DNA from: Streblospio benedicti
Taxonomy: Eukaryota > Annelida > Polychaeta > Spionida > Spionidae
Assembly (NCBI GenBank): GCA_019095985.1
Contig: CM032661.1
Location: 6,844,983 to 6,908,982, forward strand
Length of the DNA stretch: 64,000 bases
Direction of reading: 5' to 3'
The notes below the pieces were generated by a model. That model was not told the DNA's origin. It did no database searches and saw only the letters and a program-made list of their open reading frames with translations. Both the position numbers and the translations under genes were made by a program. Each line of letters starts with the position of its first letter. Position 1 is the first letter of the stretch. Below are positions 28,098-33,035 of the stretch, in pieces.

Positions 28098-29818
28098 CTG
28101 ACAAACTAACAAGCTAACAAGCTGTAGCTAGAATAACTCACAAATGCCTTCAGTAACTACCTATTAATACTTCCTAACCACTGCCAGATCCAGGCCAAAT
28201 ATTTCATCAATTTGAACATGTCCCTCTTACATGGCCCATGTAAATCCAGTCGGGCACCAAAATATTGAATTTCACCATATCCCCTGTTGATCCATGATAT
28301 CCCTTAAGTGTATCACCCTACCTTCCTCCCAAAAACACCTGGATCTGCCAGTGTTAAACATGTCCACATAGACAAGTAGCACTTTACTAGCTGTACTGCA
28401 CTGCACTGTACTAACCCCTGACTCCCCAGACACGGTGCGCTTTGACAACGGCTACAGCTGGCTGCACGCCAAGCTGCTGCACTACTCCGTGGTGCTGGTG
28501 GATGCCGCGCCGGAACCCGCAGCGCCCGGAGACCCTCACCACACCGACCAGCTCGACACCGTGCTGCTGCAATAGGTCGCCTTCTTGGTGCTTTCTATTT
28601 CTTTCTTTCACTAGGCAAAATGTGTTTGGGTTCGGTGGGTGGATGGGTGCTTTTTTTTATTTATTTTTTTAGTTTTTTAGTTTTTTTTTGTTGTTGTTTT
28701 TTTGTTGTTTTTTGTTTTTTTTTGGGGGTGGGGGGGGGGACAATATGATGTTTTGTATGTGTGTTTTCTGTGTTTTTGTTGTTTTTTTTTTTTTTTTTTT
28801 TTGGGGGGCTGGGGGCATGGAGGTTGGTGGTCGGTGGCTAGTGGGGAGGGTGGTCCTTTCTCCTAAGTCTTAAGGGGCAGGGAGAGTCACTAAGGGTTAA
28901 GGGCATAGGTCACTATTTGTTTTCTTTTGTTACATTGTTTTATGAGAGCAGGGGTTGAATGGGGTCTTATAAGGCAATCGCACAGTACGTATTTTCCACA
29001 TGAGCCATTGGCGATTTTTATCACATTTTGTTTCTTTATCCTTTGTTTATTTTGTTTTTTTTTGTGTGGACTGTGGCGTGAAGGGGCCAACCATGCAGCT
29101 GGCATAGACGTCAAGGAGATAGTTAATTTTAACATTGATTCTAATGTTTTGATCATTGTTGAAATTCTTATATTGTTGCTTCAGAAGCAGCATTACAGGT
29201 TTTACTTGAATGGTCAGACAATAGTCTTATGCAACAAATTATTAAGTCTCAATTTTATTTTAATAGTACTTTAAATGATATTTTTATTTTTTTACATGGT
29301 GCTATACCAGTGTGTTGTCTGTGTTGCTTTGTTTTACTTTGATTATGCATTTTTCCAAACTTGTAAATGTATTCAATCGAAATAAATTATACTAACACTA
29401 GGCAAAAAAATATGCGTTTCCTGTCTACCATTATTTTACCGCTCCGTTGCAACCTCAAGTACATGAAAAATACCAATCTTCTCAATAAAAAAGAACTGAA
29501 AAAAAAATTCCCTACCTACCTTACCTTTTTTCTTGTATGAAACAGGAAACACACATATTACACAAAGAAAAGAAAAAAATCCCTACCTACCATACTTTTT
29601 TCTGGTATGGAACAAGAAACACACACATTATTTTGCTTGGCCTTAGTTTGGTTTGTCACGTTACAGATGTGCTGCGCTTCGACAACTCGTACTCGTGGCT
29701 TCACGGCAAGGAGGTCCACTACACCGCCGACCTGCACGACGTCAGCGAGGGGGAGGACGGGCAGGATGGAGAGGATGGGGGGCTGCAAGGGCAGGGCGGG
29801 GAGGAGGGGGAGGGCTAG
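6286..29818 (+). CDS. SEC14-like (CRAL-TRIO + GOLD) lipid-binding protein, whole gene
   Basis: SEC14-like proteins bind hydrophobic ligands (phosphoinositides, tocopherol, squalene) in the CRAL-TRIO pocket and act in the cytosol at membranes. Coding exons: 6286-6361, 8372-8472, 9580-9649, 10287-10330, 11179-11332, 14162-14256, 14830-14905, 15147-15227, 19305-19388, 19865-19970, 26073-26224, 26994-27150, then either 28430-28575 or 29667-29818. The protein is about 446 residues, against ~400 for vertebrate SEC14L2. Residues ~60-97 are the CRAL-TRIO N region (DDYYLVRWLRARNFDLKKAE), ~110-285 the lipid pocket (TPPEALTRYY, GGLMGYDRQGAPVW, IDPDVLPKHWGG), ~300-420 the GOLD domain (RFDNGYSWLHAK). Splice phases agree except exon 10 to 11, and exon 12 has a frame break. 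Two minus-strand genes lie in its introns. Vertebrate SEC14L2 is the closest relative I recall; one-to-one orthology is not claimed. Confidence 0.93.
6535..6682. repeat. Dispersed GAACCTC/GAGACCACC repeat copy
   Basis: It contains AAACTGGTCTCAATCGAGG, GGTGGTCTTTTAATAGAGG and GGTGGTCTCGATAGAGG, three subunits of the same family. Open frames over it on both strands are artefacts of the repeat. Confidence 0.55.
6876..7065. repeat. Best-preserved copy of the ACAGTGGAACCTC dispersed repeat
   Basis: The left end is ACAGCGGAACCTCC and the right end is GAGGTTCTACTGT, so the unit has inverted ends. Between them lie short subunits with TCTATATATAGAC, CCTCTATAAAGAGACCACC and TCTATTAAGACCAC. This supports a short inverted-repeat element with an internally periodic body rather than random low complexity. 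A related GGACACCTGT-type stretch follows at 7075-7230. Confidence 0.6.
7849..7913 (+). repeat. (CTG)n microsatellite, ~21 units
   Basis: It is an uninterrupted CTG run inside intron 1 of the SEC14-like gene. Frames through it give poly-Ala or poly-Cys, which are not genes. Confidence 0.95.
8074..8270. mobile_element. MITE, TIR AGGGACCGTTCATTAT, with G/C-tract subtermini
   Basis: The left end is AGGGACCGTTCATTATATAT followed by GAGGAGGGGG; the right end, reverse-complemented, is ACGGACCATTCATTATTTGG followed by a GGGGAGGAGG-type stretch. It is ~200 bp with no coding capacity. It belongs to the set of element families here whose TIR is followed directly by a G tract. Confidence 0.65.
8372..8472 (+). 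CDS. SEC14-like coding exon 2
   Basis: Acceptor CCTGCCTGTAG, donor CAG|GTGAGT. It encodes the linker leading to ELTDKQLHALQQ, the usual lead-in helix of SEC14-like proteins. 101 bp, entering in phase 1 and leaving in phase 0. Confidence 0.9.
8579..8873. mobile_element. MITE, TIR AGGGAACGATCATAAATAA (copy 1, full length)
   Basis: The left end (AGGGAATGATCATAAATAAC, then CCGGGGG) and the right end (CCCCC, then TAGTATCATTATTTATGATC and GTTCCCT) are inverted repeats of about 25 bp. The interior has several C runs of 5-10. It lies in intron 2 of the SEC14-like gene. Copy 2 is the right part at 11388-11588; copy 3 starts at 63721 and runs off the window. Confidence 0.75.
9310..9540. mobile_element. 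GGCAGATCCAGG-type inverted-repeat element
   Basis: The left end is ATAGGCAGATCCAAGGG and the right end is CCTGATCTCCCAGTG, inverted relatives of the pair CACTGGCAGATCCAGG / CCTGGATCTGCCAGTG. Long C runs lie inside. It stops about 40 bp before the exon 3 acceptor. Copies lie at 20005-20176 and 28179-28353, with partial copies near 4860 and 52379. Confidence 0.6.
9580..9649 (+). CDS. SEC14-like coding exon 3
   Basis: Acceptor TCTCGTTCCAG, donor AGGG|GTACGT. It encodes FREAVSDILQPKHDDYYLVR and WLR, matching the vertebrate block FRENVQDVLP...DDYFLLRWLR. Confidence 0.95.
9657..9710 (+). repeat. CA-rich microsatellite
   Basis: ACACGCACACACGCACGTAC-type sequence begins directly after the exon 3 donor. 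Confidence 0.9.
10287..10330 (+). CDS. SEC14-like coding exon 4
   Basis: A 44-bp exon with acceptor CTCCTTTCAG and donor AAC|GTGAGT. It encodes ARNFDLKKAEEMIRN, the helix after RWLR in all CRAL-TRIO N domains. Confidence 0.95.
10376..10434 (-). repeat. tRNA-like sequence (SINE head or tRNA pseudogene)
   Basis: On the minus strand it reads TGGCTGATGGATAGGG (A-box-like), GGACTCGTAATCAGG (anticodon-arm-like, CGT) and GTGGGTTCGATTC (B box). The spacing is tRNA-like, but the D arm and acceptor stem do not close, so a functional tRNA is unlikely. It lies just inside intron 4. Confidence 0.5.
10470..10600. repeat. CCCACATCCCAC-type repeat, partial
   Basis: It shares the TCCCACATCCCACA / GCCTTGAAATCCCACAT wording of the TTATAAGG-ended elements at 12993-13232 and 60202-60406, but no clear inverted ends are seen. 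A G run at 10466-10484 precedes it. Confidence 0.4.
11179..11332 (+). CDS. SEC14-like coding exon 5 (start of lipid pocket)
   Basis: Acceptor CTGTTCTGTTCCAG, donor AAAG|GTGCGC. It encodes HVAWRLEWGVDSILSW, then TPPEALTRYYAGGLMGYDRQ and GAPVWIV, the well-conserved entry to the CRAL-TRIO domain (vertebrate: [20 protein letters not shown]). Confidence 0.97.
11388..11588. mobile_element. AGGGAACGATC MITE (copy 2, left end missing)
   Basis: The right part is homologous to copy 1 from the CAGTCATTGCATT block to the terminal GGTATCATTATTTATGATCG / TTCCCT. Its left third is absent. It sits about 55 bp after exon 5. Confidence 0.7.
11589..14161. other. Intron 5 of the SEC14-like gene, repeats only
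   Basis: This is AT-rich intronic sequence. I see a TATAGTAAAG-type simple repeat near 12683-12716, a TTATAAGG element at 12993-13232, a pure G run of about 18 at 13318-13335 next to AGACAGATTCGGGG (a decayed GGCAGATCCAGG end), and a CGCTTCATCTGCTGAAGCG palindrome at 13787-13805 that resembles the end hairpin of the repeat at 31950. No coding signal was recognised. Confidence 0.6.
12993..13232. mobile_element. MITE, TIR TTATAAGGAGTCA (copy A)
   Basis: The left end TTATAAGGGGTCA and the right end TTCCTTATAA are inverted. The interior repeats words like CCCATGTCCCACAAATTTTA and TGTCCCATAAATTTCCAGGC, in other words internal subrepeats. Copy B lies at 60202-60406 in inverse orientation. Confidence 0.6.
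14162..14256 (+). CDS. SEC14-like coding exon 6
   Basis: Acceptor GGTGATTGCAG, donor AAG|GTCAGT. It encodes GLSLSVRRQDFLRFIVRVQE and TLMLLMEQQTQK, matching the GLLFSASKQDLLR...CELLLQECAHQT block of SEC14L2. Confidence 0.95.
14300..14355. repeat. Dispersed GAACCTC/GAGACC repeat fragment
   Basis: AGACTTGGCTTCAAGCGGTC and GTCTTTATATGGAGG are two degenerate subunits of the family best seen at 6876-7065. Confidence 0.4.
14830..14905 (+). CDS. SEC14-like coding exon 7
   Basis: Acceptor TTGTTTTTGCAG, donor CCAG|GTAATA. It encodes LGYKVHQAIFINDMHGFGMN and NILQP, the strand and loop containing the family D..G.G motif (vertebrate IYDCEGLGLKHLWKP). Confidence 0.95.
15147..15227 (+). CDS. SEC14-like coding exon 8
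   Basis: Acceptor TGTCACTAG, donor AACG|GTGAGA. It encodes GMDQLTKMMQTVEANYPEIM then SVAYIIN, matching the ENYPE...FVV block of CRAL-TRIO proteins. Confidence 0.96.
15335..15440. repeat. Dispersed GAACCTC/GAGACC repeat fragment
   Basis: AGAACTTCATTAATGAGAAC, AAGACCATTTCTCACAG and the ACAGTGTAACTCTATAAA words place it in the same dispersed family. It is degenerate. Confidence 0.4.
15887..15892 (-). terminator. Poly(A) signal of the mucin-like gene
   Basis: The minus strand reads AATAAA about 180 bases after the stop codon at 16071. Confidence 0.55.
16071..17814 (-). CDS. Mucin-like single-pass membrane protein, nested antisense in SEC14-like intron 8
   Basis: I do not recognise a family. 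Two exons are seen: 17634 to about 17814, and 16071-16894, joined across a phase-1 intron (donor TCAG|GTAAGT, acceptor CATGTAG). Exon 1 begins MKYMSKTWFQNVFNMTMLIL and carries five N-glycosylation sequons (NMT, NIT, NDT, NHT, NLT). The next ~210 residues are rich in Thr, Ser and Pro with more sequons, typical of an O-glycosylated stalk. A membrane segment FVCIMLCLWALLGLAVLVW follows, then a basic/acidic tail (RIYRVLRAALGGGGEEEEAG) ending KKVKKGK. No signal peptide is visible, so the true start and further exons may lie above 17814. A poly(A) signal is present at 15887-15892. It could be a cell-surface mucin or a degenerate receptor; the membrane topology is the safe part. Confidence 0.7.
17815..19304. 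other. Upstream of mucin-like gene; intron 8 of SEC14-like gene
   Basis: No exon was recognised. Exon 1 of the mucin-like gene has no obvious promoter here. The larger part is the interrupted hAT-type MITE (18356-19221). Confidence 0.5.
18356..19221. mobile_element. hAT-type MITE copy split by a second insertion
   Basis: 18356-18490 and about 19030-19221 together match the 340-bp element at 51499-51838, in reverse orientation: same TIR CACTCTGAGTATCAGATG at the left and GACATCTGATACTCAGTG at the right. The ~540 bp between them is foreign. Its ends (AGCCTATCAAACGGCCTTT against AGTCTTTCAAAAGACCTTA, reverse-complemented) are loosely inverted, so it looks like a second short element nested in the first. 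Confidence 0.65.
19305..19388 (+). CDS. SEC14-like coding exon 9
   Basis: Acceptor TTTTTCTCCAG, donor GGAC|GTGAGT. It encodes VPRVFPIMFNIMKPFMHENT then RKKIRLIG, matching [28 protein letters not shown] of SEC14L2 nearly residue for residue. Confidence 0.97.
19865..19970 (+). CDS. SEC14-like coding exon 10 (end of CRAL-TRIO)
   Basis: Acceptor TGTCCTGTTGCAG, donor ACACG|GTGAGT. It encodes DYQTTLREIIDPDVLPKHWG followed by GQRVGKAETPAVET, with the hallmark DxLPxxxGG closing the lipid domain. It leaves in phase 2, whereas exon 11 begins in phase 0; see findings. Confidence 0.95.
20005..20176. mobile_element. GGCAGATCCAGG-type inverted-repeat element
   Basis: Left end ATAGACAGATCCAGGGGG, right end CCTGGATCTGCCATTG. 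C/G runs and GCGCGCCCCCC lie inside. The middle carries ATCGCGCCTACAAAACCCAT, also present in the copies near 4990 and 9450. Confidence 0.7.
20740..20994. mobile_element. MITE, TIR ATCGACCATTTGATCTCAGG with G/C tracts
   Basis: Left ATCGACCATTTGATCTCAGG is followed by GGGGAGGGGGGG; right CCCCCCCCC is followed by TGAGATCAAATGGTCGAT. The inverted repeats are perfect over about 20 bp, and the element is ~255 bp with an AT-rich interior. It lies in intron 10 of the SEC14-like gene. Confidence 0.8.
21413..21418 (-). terminator. Poly(A) signal of the C1q gene
   Basis: AATAAA on the minus strand about 70 bases after the stop codon at 21487. Confidence 0.7.
21487..24351 (-). CDS. Secreted protein with three C1q domains, nested antisense in SEC14-like intron 10
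   Basis: C1q-domain proteins are secreted, trimerising, ligand-binding proteins that often serve in invertebrate immunity. Three coding exons: 24349-24351 (just ATG), 22688-23404 and 21487-22404. The ATG|GTAAGT donor joins in frame to an exon starting RLYLKMTTFMLL, giving a signal peptide ending TSATSA|QQ. Residues ~30-125 are a charged linker with a helical stretch (ALEIQLLKDQVNILESN). The C1q domains start at PAFTVELSS, SAFTAQLSE and VAFTARPSE, each with a matching FDEVI / YDAAL / FDDVI strand and a Y.FP or YYP turn. There is no collagen region. The exon 2 to 3 junction (WVK|VQSWPDEEACN) falls inside domain 1, phase 0. A TATA box lies upstream. The three-domain arrangement is unlike single-C1q vertebrate proteins; lancelets have many C1q paralogues. 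Confidence 0.92.
24401..24408 (-). promoter_or_regulatory. TATA box of the C1q gene
   Basis: The minus strand reads AATATAAA 50-57 bases upstream of the ATG at 24351, consistent with transcription starting about 24373 and a short leader. Nothing else regulatory was identified with confidence. Confidence 0.5.
24410..25610. other. SEC14-like intron 10, part upstream of the C1q gene
   Basis: AT-rich, with no exon recognised, although a small missing SEC14-like exon could lie here or elsewhere in the intron. A 65-codon open frame at 24653-24850 has no recognisable content. Confidence 0.5.
25617..25738. repeat. Near-perfect fold-back, 44-nt arms
   Basis: Arm 25617-25660 pairs with 25695-25738 with a single mismatch over 44 nt. 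The arms begin AGTCAAGAAAGGATCAAATC and end TTCTTTTGAAC at the loop. The 34-nt loop contains GGAGG and CCTCC, which can form an inner stem. It abuts the SINE body at 25760-25995. Confidence 0.85.
25760..25995 (-). mobile_element. SINE body, 5' truncated (copy 1)
   Basis: On the minus strand it shares with 60610-60953 the blocks GCTCTGTGGTACCTACA, AATAGGTACAGGT, CTAATGTGAGTGATTA, GGGAGTTGAGA and ACATTTACAT near the 3' end. The tRNA-like head is absent here. Confidence 0.6.
26073..26224 (+). CDS. SEC14-like coding exon 11 (GOLD domain)
   Basis: Acceptor GCACCACCACCAG, donor CTCAG|GTGGGG. It encodes IPLGGRVPESLYLRPEDVVA, then ADADITTVTIARGQHHDVTF and TVPPAGKHMLR, matching vertebrate GGDIPRKYYVRD...VQISRGSSHQVEYEI. 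The donor is followed at once by a 21-bp tandem array that repeats the donor itself. Confidence 0.95.
26214..26320 (+). repeat. 21-bp tandem array overlapping exon 11 donor
   Basis: Five units of about 21 bp, of the form GCTCAGGTGCGAACACAATG, start in the last bases of exon 11 and run into the intron. Unit 1 is the real splice donor. Read through, they give a 7-residue peptide repeat (LRWGYNV, LRCEHNV, LRCEHNV, LTFEHNV). Confidence 0.85.
26994..27150 (+). CDS. SEC14-like coding exon 12 (frame break in G-rich run)
   Basis: Acceptor TACTCGCCAG, donor CCTCT|GTAAGT. The first part reads WVFWTIKYDIKFSIFQQ in one frame, and the second GKKRVVRKAERINAHVLPVD then GYVSCDQPGLY in another. Both halves are homologous to one GOLD segment in vertebrates (WQFMSDGADVGFGIFLKTK...HLVPEDGTLTCSDPGIY). 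The frames switch in GGCGGGGAGGGCGGCGG at 27045-27061, where one extra G would restore a continuous reading. A one-base assembly or sequencing loss in a G-rich run is the simplest explanation. Confidence 0.85.
27186..27290. repeat. Dispersed GAACCTC/GAGACC repeat copy
   Basis: GTAGAACTTCCCATTGAGATC, TAATTATTAAGACCATTTTT and ATGGAGATCTCATTTC are degenerate subunits of the family. Confidence 0.4.
27299..27643. mobile_element. MITE, TIR TAGGGACGGTGCAATATTTA with G/C tracts
   Basis: Left end AGGGACGGTGCAATATTTAA then CAGGCAGGGGGG; right end, reverse-complemented, AGGGACGGTGCAATATTTAC then CAGGAAGGGG. The ~30-bp inverted ends are nearly identical. Interior words TGTCCC and GTCCCC recur. It lies in intron 12 of the SEC14-like gene. 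Confidence 0.8.
27695..27875. repeat. Dispersed GAACCTC/GAGACC repeat copy
   Basis: CTACAGTAGAGCCTC at the left and GGAGGTTCTACTGTAG at the right are inverted ends, as in the copy at 6876-7065. Confidence 0.5.
28036..28096 (+). repeat. (CAG)n microsatellite
   Basis: A CAG/GCA run of about 18 units in intron 12, with one CAA interruption near each end. It has no coding context. Confidence 0.95.
28179..28353. mobile_element. GGCAGATCCAGG-type element, clearest inverted ends
   Basis: Left CACTGCCAGATCCAGG and right CCTGGATCTGCCAGTG are 16-bp inverted repeats with one mismatch. 175 bp, noncoding, about 75 bp before the proximal terminal exon. Confidence 0.75.
28430..28575 (+). CDS. SEC14-like terminal exon, proximal version
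   Basis: Acceptor CTGACTCCCCAG. Joined in phase 1 to exon 12 it gives GLY then TVRFDNGYSWLHAKLLHYSV, then VLVDAAPEPAAPGDPHHTDQ and LDTVLLQ, stop. This is the last GOLD strand plus a tail. A second, homologous terminal exon lies 1.1 kb downstream (29667-29818). A poly(A) signal at 29381-29386 could serve this version. Confidence 0.92.
28620..28870 (+). repeat. T-rich / G-rich low-complexity 3' UTR
   Basis: Long T runs (for example 28777-28801) alternate with G runs (28725-28740, 28802-28815) just after the proximal stop codon. Frames across it are meaningless. Confidence 0.8.
29381..29386 (+). terminator. Poly(A) signal between the two terminal exons
   Basis: AATAAA follows the proximal terminal exon by about 800 bases and precedes the distal one, as expected for alternative last exons. 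Confidence 0.55.
29511..29640 (+). repeat. ~70-bp tandem duplication upstream of distal terminal exon
   Basis: CCCTACCTACC, CTTTTTTCT, GTATG and GAAACACACA recur in the same order in two copies. The second copy ends about 25 bp before the acceptor of the exon at 29667. Confidence 0.65.
29667..29818 (+). CDS. SEC14-like terminal exon, distal version
   Basis: Acceptor CACGTTACAG, same phase as the proximal exon. It gives GLY then VLRFDNSYSWLHGKEVHYTA, then DLHDVSEGEDGQDGEDGG and an acidic Gly/Glu tail ending EEGEG, stop. The VLRFDN start matches vertebrate SEC14L2 better than the proximal TVRFDN. Poly(A) signals follow at 29864-29869 and 30107-30112. The two exons are most simply mutually exclusive last exons made by exon duplication. 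Confidence 0.9.
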
Positions 29819-30170
29819 GCTGTCATGTCAACTTTACTTTCTTTTTATGATATTAAACTCAGTAATAAAATGAGAAATCTTATTGTAAGGAAGTGGGGCG
29901 GACCACTGTGACCAGAGGAGGAGGGGGAGGGTTAGTCTGTCATGTCACCTTTTATATAATAGTTTCTTTTCATGATATTAAACTCAATTATCATGAAAAT
30001 GAAAAAATCTTATTGTATGCAAGTGGGGCGGACCAGGGGAGGAATTAAGGGCAGGGCTAGGCTGTCAAATCCCCGTATATCTATTCTAATAGTTTATTTT
30101 GAAGGTAATAAAACCAAAAATCATGAAAAATATATAAAAGATCTTATTGTATGCATGAAGAGTGGGGCGG
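29800..30170 (+). repeat. ~120-bp tandem triplication including the distal stop codon
   Basis: Three units run GGAGGGGGAGGGCTAGGCTG / CATGATATTAAACTCA / AATCTTATTGTA / GTGGGGCGGA. Unit 1 includes the last Glu/Gly codons and the stop; units 2 and 3 repeat them in the 3' UTR, with AATAAA in units 1 and 3. Confidence 0.75.
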
Positions 30171-31660
30171 ATGAGGAAGGGAGTGAGGATGTGAGAGGGA
30201 TATGGTGGGGCACTAGCACAGAGAGTGCTAATGGTAAGGAACTAACATGTATCATGGCACACGGAGGACAAGAAAAAATGGTGAAGAGGGCGGGGGGCGG
30301 TGGTTGAAAAGCTTAAAAATAATTTTCTTTTTTTTTTTGGGGGTTACATGCGTGGTGTGGGTGTAAGCCATGTTGTGTGATGTATGAAAACTCATGACCC
30401 ATTTACAGTTTAATGTTTATACCATCGTGGGCCTAACAAATGTTGCTACCATTCAAGGGATTAATGGAAAAACCACTTAGGCACGGTACGGATGGGTGTC
30501 TCGTGCATGTACAAGCACGCAAACAAGACACTGATAAGTGTTAGAATTATAAAGCTGTTTGAATAAATCGTTTACAAATGAAATACACTACTGCGAGGAT
30601 AATAATGATATGAATATGTTACATAATCAATTATTAAAGCATATGCATACATGTCAAATGGGCTGAGTACTGACTTTAAAACAGTACTACTTTTAAGGTG
30701 TACATTTAAAGCAATATGATATGTGATAACTGAGGCTACAAACATGACAAGTGGAACTTCATGAAAATCAGACAGGCACGGAATGTAAATCAGTAAAACT
30801 CATAATAACATAAAGGATCCGGGTGTAATCAAGCAGTAAATGCGACCGTCCTGAGATGATTGTACGTTATGGATTGTGCTTCAAGACGGATGCTGCAAAT
30901 ATCACAGGAAGAAGAAAAAACACGAGTATTTACTTACTTCCGTTGACAAGATTTTGAGGCCTAAATTAATCGTAATATTCACAATAAGCTGAGTACACGT
31001 TAAGCTTATTGTGTATATATTTCAGACAGTCTTTTTTTATTTACTGTCCACCGATTGTGGTTTTTTGACTTTTCTGTTAGTTATTGTAACACTAGAAATA
31101 TTTGCATTCAATTTAATTTGTGAATGGTATTGTACACTGGAGAAACATAAAAATGATTGCGCTTTATCACTTTTGGGTCAACAGCTTGAAAATTAAATAG
31201 GCGCAAAGTAGTCTAGTTTTACAATTTACTTTTTCTTATTGCTTGTTCATGCTCTATAATACTGTGATATACCAGGAGTTTAAATATTATACACAACGTT
31301 TAAGACATTTATTTGTTGTACATGTAAGTGTGAAGATTACGTCTGATTGTTTTAATATAATAGAAGTATTACAATTATTGCCGAGATTTTGGTCATTTAT
31401 ATTTATACACATTTTTGCACATCGTGTAATTTAGGGTTAGAAGAGGAGTGGGTGTTGTGGCATAACGGTTGCATTGAGACTGAGGATGGAATATCCGATA
31501 TGAAAGACAAAGAGATGTTCTTACATTAATATTCATAATTATAAAAGATGATAATAAAATAAATAATGATGACCCATGGTAGATGTAGCCTAAACATTTG
31601 TTTTCTAAATTCTTGCATTGTTTGTGGGTGACTTTAGTAAGAGAGCTTTGCGTGGATATC
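30171..31660. other. Intergenic, no gene recognised
   Basis: AT-rich, with short frames only. I see no homology, conserved motif or strong inverted repeat. Confidence 0.5.
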
Positions 31661-31699
31661 ACACTTCACACTTATTTTCTCTGCTATGCTTCATCAGCC

Positions 31700-31875
31700 A
31701 AAGGGGACACTACTTCACACTTCACATTTCATACTTCACAGTTCACACTTCTAAGTTCACACTTCACAGTTCACACTTTACATTTCATACTTCACAGTTC
31801 ACTGTTCATACTTCACAGTTCACTGTTCACACTTCACAGTTCATACTTCAAAGTTCATACTTCACAGTTGGGAGA
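31700..31875 (+). repeat. TTCACACTTCACAG minisatellite
   Basis: About a dozen units of a 14-bp (7+7) pattern, such as CTTCACAGTTCATA and CTTCACAGTTCACT, lie head to tail. The frame through it reads HFTFHTSQFT-like peptides and is not a gene. Confidence 0.9.
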
Positions 31876-31947
31876 ATGTCCACAATTCACACAATGTAAA
31901 CCGTTTCCATGCAGATTTCAGCTGTGATGACAGGTGATTCTTATTGC

Positions 31948-33035
31948 GTTGCTTCAGCAGCTGAAGCGAAAGCCTTGTGATCACTTTGTTTGTATGTCAG
32001 TATGGATGTATATATGTCTCTGGACAAGCTAGAGAGTTTACCAATGAACCGTTTTTGTTCAAACTTTACTCAACTATGAGGTATGAGGCGACACCGAAGT
32101 GATTCGATTTTGGGCACTCTGCCAATTAAATTGTGGTTTCCACAGAGCCATATATGGTCCATTTTGGACATTTTCTGCAGTATCTTTAATATTGCTCGGA
32201 TGGACACATTCAAACTTGGCACAATGCTTACATGCCTAGAGGCCATCATATGGATTCAATTTTGGCACTTTGCCAATTTAAGCGTGATTTCCAGACGGCA
32301 ATTTTAGATCATTTTTTGCCATTTTCTTCAGTAGTTTCAATACAGCTTGAACCATGAGTTCCAAATTTGATACACTGCTTATATACCTAGTGCCCATCAT
32401 CAGTGTCCAATCTTGGCACTTTGCCAATCAAAGTGTTCTCTCCAGAAGGCCACTGGCGGTCAATTTCGGCATTTTTATCTTGACACATGACTTTCGTATG
32501 TCATACAATATCATGGGAGTGGTGACCACCACCTACATAAAACTTTGGCCCTTTGCTAACTAAATGAAAAGTGCTCAGAGAGCACAGCATTGTGTGGCAG
32601 TTTATAGACATTTTAGTTTTTTGCTACTTTCTACAATACTTTCAATACAGTTTGAACCATGACCTCCAAATTTCATTCTCTGCTCACATACATAGTGACA
32701 ATCAAATGTGTTCATCTTTTCCAATTAATGTATGCCGTTTTTGTTCAATATTCAACATTTTTATTAATAGTATCAATGCCTTTGAAGAAAAGTCTTCAAA
32801 CTTGGTTCACTGTTTACATTCATCGAAACCATCATGAGTTTTCAATTTTTGCTATTTGCCAAGTAAAGTATAGGTTCCAGGTAGCCATTTTAATCCTTTT
32901 AAAGATTTCATTATTTCTGAATTTCCACTTGAACTACAACCTTCATGCTTATGGAATATTTTAATCGCCCATATATCAACGTTGTTCTAGCGACGCTGTG
33001 TTCTTTGAACACTTTTGATCTAGTTTGGCTATTAA
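31948..33035. repeat. ~148-bp periodic repeat with terminal palindrome
   Basis: It starts with the palindrome GCTTCAGCAGCTGAAGC. From about 32112 to 32860 the block TTGGCACTTTGCCAATT recurs at ~32112, 32262, 32412, 32543, 32705 and 32848, each followed by a TTTCCAGA..GCCATTTT-like block and GAACCATGA..TCCAAATTT. That is about six diverged head-to-tail monomers. Relatives in opposite orientation lie near 42960-43130 and 57380-58040. Confidence 0.7.

Noticed and set aside
28688-28873. Phe/Gly-rich frame after the SEC14-like stop codon
   Set aside because: Low-complexity T and G runs of the 3' UTR.
31598-31927. HFTFHTSQFT-like repetitive frames
   Set aside because: Products of the 14-bp TTCACACTTCACAG minisatellite.
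31700-33035. CRISPR-like direct repeats
   Set aside because: The units are contiguous or diverged satellite-type monomers without constant repeats and unique spacers, and the genome is eukaryotic.
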